Below are positions 17,401 through 23,345 of a stretch of DNA of 64,000 nucleotides, piece by piece (position 1 is the first letter of the stretch; the number at the start of each line of letters is the position of its first letter). Under the pieces are notes generated by a model, which worked only from the letters and a program-made list of their open reading frames with translations, was not told the origin of the DNA and searched no databases. Origin of the DNA: Oscillospiraceae bacterium (GTDB taxonomy: Bacteria > Bacillota > Clostridia > Oscillospirales > Oscillospiraceae); the NCBI GenBank assembly GCA_017538965.1, contig JAFYHU010000015.1, positions 98,491 to 162,490 of the forward strand. The letters run 5' to 3'. The position numbers were made by a program, and so were the translations under genes.

Positions 17401-18413
17401 GGAACCGGTTTAGTGAATTAGTGGCGAGCGTGGATCGCGACCGGGCACGGGTCTTCTTTATGGCTGTGGAGAAACAGAACTATAGAGAATTCCGCCTTGG
17501 AATGCTTATCCACAATTACCTGAAACACTTCATCCTCACCGGCGGCAAGGATATGTACGATGATGTTGCCGAACCCAGAACGGAAAGCAATACTGCTTCC
17601 GAGCTAAGCGGTTCTCCACACAGATCGAATACCCAGAGTAGTTCCTCCGGCGGACACGTCGTGATCAATGGTGTACAATACAGCGCCTCTCGCTCGGTCG
17701 AAAAGAAAAGCCTTACCACATGGTATTCCGGCAGCGGAAAGAAAAACGCCGTCGCCTGTATGATGGATACCGGCTGCTTCGCTTATTTGGAGGAGAAGGT
17801 TTGTCTTAATCAGGAGCTGTATGTTCAGCGTGGTACCGACGGCAAAATGCACCTGACCGAATATGCTCGTTCCCACGAGGATGAATGCTTTTTACAGTTT
17901 GTCACAGACGATGACGGCGTCCTCCATTATGTGGTATTGCCAAAAAAGCTGGCTGATAAAGAATTTGAATACTCGAAGTTCATCTCCGAAGACATACTCA
18001 AAAAGTACGGTCTTGTCTGCGAGATGGCGCGGCTGATGCTTGAGGCGATTGAGCACATGGAATTCGGCCCCGCACTGAAGAAGCTCATGAGCAAGGGAAT
18101 CTGCAATTACACCGTGAGCTCGCTTTACACCACCACGGGGCTGGACAACCATACAATCTCCAATCTTCGTAGCGGTAAGAATTTGACAAACGTCAACGTA
18201 GTCTCCGCCCTCCTTGGTATTCAGGTGCCATATCCTGTAAGCGAGGCGATGTTGAAGCTGGCGAATATCTCATTCCCAACAGACCGCGGACCGGATAGCA
18301 ATAAGATGTATGTAATGCTGCTCAGTACCCGGTGGGCTGCTCCATACTATGAGATTTACGGAGATCTTGAATCCGAAGGTATGCAGGACCTGATAAAACA
18401 GCCACCGATTTAA
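14436..18413 (+). CDS. hsdR: Type I restriction-modification system, endonuclease/translocase subunit HsdR with C-terminal HTH-like extension
   Basis: 1325 residues, longer than the usual 1000-1100. The nuclease site is visible as D141 and the ELK of HMELKRSG (155-157), with the QxxxY motif at about 169-173. The motor has Walker A HTTGSGKT (293-300), the DEAH box in IIIDEAHRSTFG, and helicase motifs through about residue 700 (SRTNRLYGDE). After the helical spacer there is a Ser-rich linker near 1065-1085 (SGSPHRSNTQSSSSGG), then a 240-residue extension that ends with an HTH-like segment (CNYTVSSLYTTTGLDNHTIS, then NLRSG). The enzyme translocates and cuts unmethylated DNA. It follows hsdS by 12 bp with its own ribosome binding site. 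Confidence 0.95.
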   Translation: MTYETEKEFEEVVIAQLIEGGWKSVIRYPTEEELIQNWASILFENNRGRDQLNGCPLTGGEMDQIIEQIIALRTPLKLNDFINGKSVSVRRDNPDDPEHLGQEVSLKIYDRQEIANGQSRYQIVQQPKFKTRAVLNDRRGDLMLLINGMPVIHMELKRSGVSVSRAYNQIEKYAHEGVFTGLFSLIQVFVAMEPEETVYFANPGPDGEFNKAFYFHWANFDNEPINNWKQVVSELLNIPMAHTLIGFYTIPDAKDNTLKVMRSYQYYAATRLADRVTDKDWSDTDLLGGHIWHTTGSGKTLTSFKSAQLIASWHDADKVVFLVDRKALGRQSFDDFTAFASPSETIQATEDSTELAAKLKSDSSQDTLIVTSIQKLSNVTKDDANIRAADLQKILSKRIVIIIDEAHRSTFGEMLSNIKTTFKHSLIFGFTGTPIQDVNKKKDNTTTTVFGSELHRYTLADGIRDKNVLGFDPYMVLIYKDHDIREKVALMKARAKTVQDVFKTKKQEKIYYHYMNASKVKMAGEKKGEKYIKGIEDFVPNSQYEELVYRKAVLQDILDNWISLSHNGLFHAIFATSTIPEAVAYYRLLRDMAPQLNITGVFDPTIDDNGGRSLDKEDGIVEMLEDYERMFGQPFSMSAYDQFREDVQLRLAHKKHYSHIGPDEQINILIVVNQMLTGFDSKWINTLYMDKVMDYENLIQAFSRTNRLYGDEKPFGIIKYYRRPHTMARNIEEAVRAYSGDIPIGLFVDKLPGNLRTINRLFGEISDLFKNAGIENFEKLPEEKAVVGRFAKLFKRLNQTIEAAMIQGFSWQKSQYSQVLDDGTEDFIPVDLDEPTYLALLHRYKELSSGGGGGFGGDPPFEIDTHITEIRTDAIDADYMNSRFDKFYKLWEKGGYDQETFDNTLAALHKSFGMLSPEEQKYANLFIRDIQSGDIRVDPSRTFRDYISEYMRREEDSRIARMVRRLGCYADKLREFLDRKVTEANYNDGNRFSELVASVDRDRARVFFMAVEKQNYREFRLGMLIHNYLKHFILTGGKDMYDDVAEPRTESNTASELSGSPHRSNTQSSSSGGHVVINGVQYSASRSVEKKSLTTWYSGSGKKNAVACMMDTGCFAYLEEKVCLNQELYVQRGTDGKMHLTEYARSHEDECFLQFVTDDDGVLHYVVLPKKLADKEFEYSKFISEDILKKYGLVCEMARLMLEAIEHMEFGPALKKLMSKGICNYTVSSLYTTTGLDNHTISNLRSGKNLTNVNVVSALLGIQVPYPVSEAMLKLANISFPTDRGPDSNKMYVMLLSTRWAAPYYEIYGDLESEGMQDLIKQPPI

Positions 18414-18430
18414 CCGAATATCATACCCGA

Positions 18431-18461
18431 TAGGCCAGACGAAAGTCTGGTCTATTTTTTT
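18431..18461 (+). terminator. Intrinsic terminator of the hsd operon
   Basis: CCAGAC-GAAA-GTCTGG with a GNRA-type loop, extended by TAG/CTA, then seven T residues. 18 bp after the hsdR stop. Confidence 0.9.
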
Positions 18462-18601
18462 GCTCAAAAAATTATTTTCGCCTTGTTGAACATTCTTCAA
18501 TGGATAACAGGCTGTCTGCGTGACTGGAGCACCAGGAAGCCCACATTCCTCCATTGAACTTCCTACAATGCGTCTCAAATCCAATCGGAATATTATGTAC
18601 A

Positions 18602-18615
18602 TGTTCTTAAGAACA
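18602..18615. promoter_or_regulatory. Perfect 14 bp palindrome, candidate operator
   Basis: TGTTCTTAAGAACA is a perfect dyad in the AT-rich stretch before the structured leader. It could be an operator of a dimeric repressor for the 18897 gene; no specific regulator is identified. Confidence 0.35.
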
Positions 18616-18639
18616 AATCGGCAAAACGCCCCGCCAGTC

Positions 18640-18887
18640 TCTTATAGAGAGTAGGGGAAGCCAACCGGCTGACGAGTCGGAAGGTAGCCGATAGAACACC
18701 ATCATCCACAACGACGCAGAGGGGCCGGATTCCCAAAGCAGCGCAGGGCCGGAGTGGATGATAACGAAAACGAGCCAGCAACCCTTGCGCAGGCTGGCCA
18801 CCAACCGCAGAAAACGGGGTGGCCAAGGAATGAAGAAAGTGAATATCGCTATAGCGTCTGCTCCTTTTCTGCCTTCAAGAAAAGGAG
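18640..18887 (+). ncRNA. Structured leader RNA ending in a hairpin that sequesters the ribosome binding site
   Basis: The region before the 18897 gene has no supported coding frame but several helices in series: CGGCT...AGCCG with an inner GAC/GTC; ATCATCCAC pairing with GTGGATGAT; TGGCCACC pairing with GGTGGCCA; and last CTCCTTTTCT (18861-18870) pairing perfectly with AGAAAAGGAG (18878-18887) across a 7-base loop. The last right arm contains the AAGGAG ribosome binding site of the ATG at 18897. Translation control through this hairpin is inferred; no named riboswitch class was recognised. Confidence 0.5.
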
Positions 18888-18896
18888 TAAGACAAA

Positions 18897-19568
18897 ATGG
18901 CAAAGAAGCAGTCCGTTGATTTCAGCACCTACAATTTTGAGCAGAACCCTGACAACTACACCGTGGAGGAGACCATCACCATCAAGACGATGATGGCGGC
19001 CAATGAGCCGATCTATCTCGCGCCCATCCGAATCGAGATTAGGGAGCAGTTGGAGAACCTCCACACCGACTACGCGCACTGCAAAACCTGGCACATTGGC
19101 GCTGAGGCGGTCACCGTCAAGCTGACACCCTGTAACGAGGCGATCTACGACATGATGGTGTCGATCCTCCGCACCGAACACAGGGACGGCGTTCGCAAAT
19201 CTCGCTGCGTCGTGCGTGGCAAGCGCGGCGGCACCATCCGCTGTGACGAGCAGAACAAGTGCCGGGAATGCCCGTATGGTCGAAAGCCCGAGGATCGGGA
19301 ATACCAGGAAGTATCCTGGGATGAGCTGGTAGAGACCGGCTTTGACCCTGGTGCGGCTGACACCACCTCCGCTCCTGTCCTGCTCGACATGGCGGTCGAG
19401 GACGCCCGCAGGCAGATGGCCACTGAGGACCCGCGCCTGGTTACGGTTTATGACATGTTGGACGAGCACAAGTCCGTTACCGACATCATGGCGGCGCTCG
19501 GCATCAGCCAGAGGCGGACTTATCAGCTGATCGCCCGGTGCCGGGAGATCGTAAAAGCCAATCTGTAA
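18897..19568 (+). CDS. Hypothetical mobile-element protein with sigma-70-like HTH
   Basis: 223 residues. The middle has a Cys cluster (CDEQNKCRECPYG, near residue 120) that may bind metal, set in a basic region. The C-terminus (about 180-220) reads VTDIMAALGISQRRTYQLIARCREI, a sigma region 4 or Trp-repressor-like helix-turn-helix. Proteins like this are common in Clostridia mobile elements (general recollection) but have no assigned role. It is a single gene between the hsd operon and the pilus locus, preceded by the structured leader and an RBS-burying hairpin. It could be a regulator of the element. Confidence 0.75.
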   Translation: MAKKQSVDFSTYNFEQNPDNYTVEETITIKTMMAANEPIYLAPIRIEIREQLENLHTDYAHCKTWHIGAEAVTVKLTPCNEAIYDMMVSILRTEHRDGVRKSRCVVRGKRGGTIRCDEQNKCRECPYGRKPEDREYQEVSWDELVETGFDPGAADTTSAPVLLDMAVEDARRQMATEDPRLVTVYDMLDEHKSVTDIMAALGISQRRTYQLIARCREIVKANL

Positions 19569-19650
19569 GGGACTATCATCGCTACGAGGACAAGCAGCCC
19601 ATTCGGGATACAGCATGGCTGCATTCTGGGTGGGCAGCGAAAATAAGCAG

Positions 19651-19687
19651 TAATGCCATCATCGGTTTCGCGCCTTTGATGGCATTA
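19651..19687. repeat. Perfect 11 bp inverted repeat in a 267 bp non-coding gap
   Basis: TAATGCCATCA (19651-19661) and TGATGGCATTA (19677-19687). No T run follows, so it is a poor terminator for the 18897 gene. The rest of 19569-19780 shows no gene; this gap is the likely area of the boundary between the mobile block and the pilus locus, but no attachment site could be shown. Confidence 0.4.
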
Positions 19688-19781
19688 TGCGCTATAACGA
19701 GATAGGGGTGGAAATGTATTATCGCGCAAAATAAAAACCCCGACGGGAAGCCGAGCGCAACAAAATAAGTAGTTCACAGAA

Positions 19782-19812
19782 AAGCCCCCGGGCGATGGTG
19801 CCCGGGGGCTTT
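19782..19812. terminator. Intrinsic terminator downstream of the first truncated pilin copy
   Basis: AAGCCCCCGGGC-GATGGT-GCCCGGGGGCTT, a 12 bp stem. The minus strand is followed by TTCTG and the plus strand by TTCATGATTTTT. It lies 24 bp past the stop of the leftward pilin fragment, as a pilin terminator would. Confidence 0.75.
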
Positions 19813-19835
19813 CATGATTTTTCATTCATGTTCAC

Positions 19836-20183
19836 TTAAAGGGATTTTGCTTTAGAACCTGCTGTTCCATCAACCACGAATGTCGGAGCAGTTGTCCCAT
19901 CAGCATAAACAGTAACAAGAACGGTATTCCCTGTTTTTGGTGTAATCTTAGTTGTTCCTGACTTGAGATCAACATCAGCCACAGTTGCTTCTGCAGAAAC
20001 CCAATCTTCGGTGGTCTGCTTTATATCTACAGACTTACAAACCGAATCATATGTTGCTGTATCAATAGTCAATACTTCTGCTGCACACTCTGCATACGCA
20101 GAACGAAGGTTAGCAAGATCTGTCGCCTCTCTACTCTTCTCCAACTGACTTGTGAAAATCGGAATCGAAATCGCTACCAGCAC
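19836..20183 (-). pseudogene. 5'-truncated type IV pilin copy 1 (candidate silent cassette)
   Basis: A 115-codon open frame that enters in the middle of the pilin N-terminal helix: AISIPIFTSQLEK, then SREATDLANLRSAYAE, the same helix as in the intact pilin. The leader peptide, the cleavage site, the conserved Glu and half of the hydrophobic helix are missing; upstream is a stop codon 33 bp away and no ribosome binding site. The C-terminal 75 residues differ strongly from the intact pilin. It keeps its own terminator. It may be a donor for gene conversion or a decayed duplicate. Confidence 0.75.
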
Positions 20184-20458
20184 GCCCCACAAGGACTCCA
20201 GACCTCGGATGCTGTGTTAAATTTCTGATAACGAATGTAGTGCGGTTTACGGCCCGCCGCACACTCATCTTCCATTCCGTGCCAACAATGGCTTTCTGCG
20301 CTACCGATGGAAATGTGCGCTATTTTGAGTACGAGCAAAAATGCAACATAGCGCAGAATGTACGGAGGCAGTCGAGGAGGCCGATTTGGTCGGTATCGGC
20401 AGATGTGCAACATAATCCGAAACTCACAACCACAGAGGCTGCCAGCATTGTGGCGGCC

Positions 20459-20809
20459 GTGCTGACTGCTATCGCCATCCCGGTTTTCACAAGCCAACTG
20501 GAGAAGGCGAAAGAATCAACTGACTTAGCTAATGCCCGTTCTGCGTACGCAGCCTGCATGGCGGCTTGCCTTGTGGAAGATCCAGCTCCTGCGTCCACAG
20601 ACAAGATCACTTACACTCGTACAGGAGATCAGGGAGCTTATGTCTATACAGCCGTTGTAGACATGACTCAGGGCGAAGATGGCTGGAAAACCACTGATGG
20701 TGACAAGGCGGTTGCTGGCATTCAGTCAACTGGTAGTGTTACTGGAGGCGGTACTTGCACTATCACAGTTACCGAAGGTTCCGATACAGTTACTATTGTA
20801 TACGCCTAA
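20459..20809 (+). pseudogene. 5'-truncated type IV pilin copy 2, inverted (candidate silent cassette)
   Basis: Clear pilin homology starts at VLTAIAIPVFTSQLEK and runs 116 codons to a normal pilin end (TVTIVYA), on the strand opposite to the intact gene. The leader is gone; the frame stays open upstream but has no pilin-like leader (TTTEAASIVAA in place of FTLAELLIVVAIIA). The middle part differs from the intact pilin and has an extra Cys pair (AACMAAC-type segment). It breaks at the same codon (GTG CTG) as copy 1, and the two truncated 5' ends face each other 275 bp apart. A terminator follows at 20853. Confidence 0.75.
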
Positions 20810-20852
20810 AGCTGTATAATTCAGACCCCCGGGAAGGCCTGAAAACGACAAG

Positions 20853-20890
20853 AAGAGCATCCTCTGCATGCGGGGATGCTCTTTCGTTGT
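20853..20890 (+). terminator. Intrinsic terminator after pilin copy 2
   Basis: AAGAGCATCC pairs with GGATGCTCTT across an 11-base loop containing GCATGC, followed by TCGTTGT on the plus strand. Confidence 0.75.
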
Positions 20891-20894
20891 CCGT

Positions 20895-20930
20895 AGGAAA
20901 AGCCCCGTCCCGCATGCTGGGACAGGGCTT
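20895..20930 (-). terminator. Intrinsic terminator of the intact pilin gene
   Basis: On the minus strand AAGCCCTGTCCC pairs with GGGACGGGGCTT across a loop with GCATGC, then TTTCC. It lies about 55 bp past the pilin stop. Confidence 0.75.
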
Positions 20931-20982
20931 TGTTGCCACCCTCTCTCTTCCCGGAGAAGAGAGGCGACAGGTTTTTAGTTGA

Positions 20983-21399
20983 TTATGCGTAAACGATAGT
21001 AACAGCGTTGGTCGCCTGAGTCCAAGTGATTGTAGCAGTTCCACCAACGGTCGGGCTACCAGTAGCGGTAATACCGGCAACAGCAGTAGCTGCACCACTT
21101 GTCTGCCAATCAGCCTGAGCCTGCTTCAGATCAACGACAGCAGTAACTGTACGAGAACCAGCGGCACCATCGCAAGTAAAGGTTACGCCATTATCAGTAT
21201 GTGTCGTTGCACCGTCATCGAGCGCATCGACCATAACCTGAGCATAAGCCGCACGCACATTCGCGAGGTCAGTCGCCTCACGGCTCTTCTCCAACTGTCC
21301 TGTGAACACCGGAATCGCAATAGCAGTCAGCACGGCGATGATCGCAACGACGATCAGGAGCTCTGCGAGGGTAAAGCCTTTTTTGTTGTTCTTTTTCAA
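20983..21399 (-). CDS. Type IV prepilin (major pilin, intact copy)
   Basis: 138 residues from a TTG at 21399, which has AGGAGG 8 bp upstream. The precursor begins L/M-KKNNKKG, then FTLAELLIVVAIIAVLTAIA, a class III signal: cleavage after Gly, Phe at +1, Glu at +5, and a hydrophobic helix. The conserved helix continues IPVFTGQLEKSREATDLANV, then a variable globular part ending in NAVTIVYA. A frame runs 62 codons further upstream, but it has no pilin character and overlaps the leader RNA. It is the last gene of the pilB-pilT-pilC-pilin cluster and has its own promoter. It is the likely recipient if the two truncated copies are donors. Confidence 0.9.
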   Translation of the reverse strand: MKKNNKKGFTLAELLIVVAIIAVLTAIAIPVFTGQLEKSREATDLANVRAAYAQVMVDALDDGATTHTDNGVTFTCDGAAGSRTVTAVVDLKQAQADWQTSGAATAVAGITATGSPTVGGTATITWTQATNAVTIVYA

Positions 21400-21558
21400 G
21401 TTCTTTTCCTCCTTAAAATATTTATGAAGTGTCGCGAAAGATTTGCTTCCTCCGCGTTTTTCACTGTAAACCAAAACGCTTTGTGAAGCTGGTTTTATTT
21501 CAAGGCTACCGGGAATAGCCTCGGAAATCCATTCTCTGTATCGGTCCTCGATGCTCTT

Positions 21559-21725
21559 TTTGTGGGCTGGAAAAAGGCGCATCATTGATAGCGCAGCATG
21601 ATAAGCTGTTTATCCTGACACGCAGATCAGTTCCCGGCCTCACTGTGCATCTGAATTCTGCCCGCGCGTAAACCGCGCTGTTCATACGGCTTCATGCAAT
21701 CACGCGCCTTTTTCCAACCCGCAAA
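21559..21725 (-). ncRNA. Structured 5' leader of the pilin transcript, closed by a long helix
   Basis: In the transcript GGGTTGGAAAAAGGCGC (21720-21704) pairs over all 17 positions (one G-U) with GCGCCTTTTTCCAGCCC (21580-21564), and TTTTG/CAAAA extends it after one mismatch. The 123-nt interior has GCGCG-GTTTA-CGCGC and CAGC-TTATCAT-GCTG hairpins. The element lies between the pilin promoter and its start codon. A MITE would give the same inverted ends, so the RNA role is inference. No c-di-GMP riboswitch motif was recognised. Confidence 0.5.
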
Positions 21726-21788
21726 AGAAGAATCAAGGAAAAACGCCGAATTTCTTGTTTCCAAGTCACTTTTTGACTGTTCGAGTCA

Positions 21789-21817
21789 TTATAGCATGAG
21801 TCTATTAGGAAAGCAAT
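21789..21817 (-). promoter_or_regulatory. Strong sigma-A-type promoter of the pilin gene
   Basis: On the minus strand TTGCTT (21817-21812), a 17 bp spacer, and a perfect TATAAT (21794-21789). It predicts a leader of about 380 nt before the TTG start. The region is the most AT-rich of the pilus locus. Confidence 0.8.
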
Positions 21818-21868
21818 ACAATTCTTTTACATTTTAAGAAATATTTAGATTCAATGGCATGGCGTATT

Positions 21869-23086
21869 TCACATGACGCTGTACATGCTGAAGATAGACA
21901 TGTAGATTGCGATGACGATGTACCCTGCAATGCCGGCGAGCACAACCAGGAGAGCCGGTTCCAGTTTGGCAATCGCCGCGGCGACAGCGGTTTCAAGTTC
22001 GACATCATAGTAATTGGCAATGGTGGTCAGCGTGGACTCCATTTCACCGGTTTCTTCACCGACCGAGACCATGTCAATCAGAATATCGGGCATCACGCCG
22101 CTTTCCCGCATACTGGCGCCAAGACTGCGGCCTTCTTCCAGTTTGCCGGCATATTTGCCGACTTCCTGACTGATAAAGTAGTTATCGATGACCTTGGCCG
22201 TGATGGAAATGCTCTTCGTCATGGGCAAGCCTGCTTTCAGCATTGTCGCCATGGAATTGGCAAACTGGCTCGCGGAATTGAGCTCGGCAATTTCGCCGAG
22301 AACCGGCAGCTTCAACTGCCACTGGGCGAACTTCAGACGGCCTTCTTCGGTATTGCCATAGATCTTATAGAACAGAAAGATCGCAACGCCTATGCCAAGC
22401 AGGACCATCCAATATTTAGTAAAGAAGTTGGAGAGTGCAATCAGAGATTTTGTGATCGCGGGAAGCTCAGCACCGTAACTGTCAAAGATGGAGGTAAACG
22501 TCGGGACAACCTTGACCATCAGGACAACCACAACCGCAATCGCAATGACCATAACGAATGCCGGATAGGACAGGGCGCTTTTAACTTTGCCGGCCATTTT
22601 GGTCTGTTTGTCAAGGTGGTCACCGACGGACTGAAAAGCGCTGTCCAGGCTGCCGGATTCCTCACCGGCGCGGATGGTCTCAATAAAGGTAGGCGGAAGG
22701 AGCTTGCCTCCGCGCTCCTCAAAGCTGGCGGCAACGGACCGTCCGGATTCGACATCGCCGGCAACCTGATTCAGAATTCGTTTGAGGTTTTTGTCGGTCG
22801 TTTTCGCGGCAATCAGGTGGACGGTACGGGAGATCGGGATACCGGCTTTGATGATAATGGCAAACTGATTGCACATCAGCGTGAACGCCTTCATGTTTAG
22901 CTTGGTGCCGCCGAGGTCTTTATTCAGAAAGCCCATGCCGCCTTCCCCATTGACCGGGGTAATCTTCAGGACAATATCACAGGTTTCCCGGATATGATCG
23001 ACGGCGTCCATCTCGTTAAATGCCTCGATGACACCGTTAACACGCTTGCCGGAATGCGAGATGGCAGTATATTTGTAGGTTACCAG
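21869..23086 (-). CDS. pilC: Type IV pilus inner-membrane platform protein PilC/GspF
   Basis: The family N-terminus (VTYKYTAISHSGKRVNGVIE, then AFNEMDAVDHIRE) is encoded upstream of the first ATG (23011) and the frame opens after a TGA 12 bp before a CTG at 23086. Taking CTG as the start gives 405 residues, the normal PilC length, with GGAGGG 12 bp upstream; an ATG start would lose 25 conserved residues. Two T2SS_F repeats are seen (FTLMCNQFAIIIKAGIPISR and SQFANSMATMLKAGLPMTKS), with membrane segments near 195-215, 245-265 and 375-400. It anchors the pilus motor between pilT and the pilin gene. Confidence 0.92.
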   Translation of the reverse strand: MVTYKYTAISHSGKRVNGVIEAFNEMDAVDHIRETCDIVLKITPVNGEGGMGFLNKDLGGTKLNMKAFTLMCNQFAIIIKAGIPISRTVHLIAAKTTDKNLKRILNQVAGDVESGRSVAASFEERGGKLLPPTFIETIRAGEESGSLDSAFQSVGDHLDKQTKMAGKVKSALSYPAFVMVIAIAVVVVLMVKVVPTFTSIFDSYGAELPAITKSLIALSNFFTKYWMVLLGIGVAIFLFYKIYGNTEEGRLKFAQWQLKLPVLGEIAELNSASQFANSMATMLKAGLPMTKSISITAKVIDNYFISQEVGKYAGKLEEGRSLGASMRESGVMPDILIDMVSVGEETGEMESTLTTIANYYDVELETAVAAAIAKLEPALLVVLAGIAGYIVIAIYMSIFSMYSVM

Positions 23087-23116
23087 AGACGATCACATCC
23101 CTCCGGGATAGAGTAG

Positions 23117-23155
23117 AGAATTGAGAGTTGAGAGTGGAGAGTTGAGAGTTGAGAG
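23117..23155. repeat. Short-unit GAGAGTT tandem repeat
   Basis: Repeats of GAGAGTTGA / GAGAGTGGA (CAACTCTC on the other strand) between pilC and pilT. Non-coding. Confidence 0.6.
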
Positions 23156-23185
23156 ACGGGAGATCTGCTGCGGCAGAATAAGAGA

Positions 23186-23230
23186 ACGGATTGCCACAAC
23201 AGTGACATCGGTCACTGTTTCGCAATGACA
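23186..23230. repeat. REP-like palindrome
   Basis: ATTGC-CAC-AACAGTGAC-ATCG-GTCACTGTT-TC-GCAAT: a perfect 9 bp inner stem plus an outer ATTGC/GCAAT pair, between pilC and pilT. Palindromes with the same 'ATTGCCAC...GCAATGACA' frame are common intergenic repeats in Oscillospiraceae-type genomes (general recollection). Confidence 0.6.
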
Positions 23231-23345
23231 GAGGTCTTTGGGATTAATCGTAATGGGTCCGTGGATTCAACTTAGACCGGTTCGGGATTTCAAGAAACCA
23301 TCCAAGATCAAAACGACAAGTCGGATAAGCGGAAAGCCGCTTTCC

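Noticed and set aside
19569-19780. Attachment site of the mobile element
   Set aside because: An inverted repeat and no gene are seen, but no direct repeat partner or integrase is in the window, so a boundary cannot be claimed.
21400-21585. 62 extra N-terminal codons for the intact pilin
   Set aside because: They overlap the leader helix, show no signal peptide, and the TTG at 21399 has a strong ribosome binding site directly before the prepilin leader.
21559-21725. c-di-GMP riboswitch before the pilin gene
   Set aside because: The conserved CACGCACAGGGCAAACC-type and tetraloop-receptor sequences are not visible; only a generic long helix is.
23036-23240. Small protein between pilC and pilT
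   Set aside because: The frame is made of the CAACTCTC tandem repeat and a REP palindrome.
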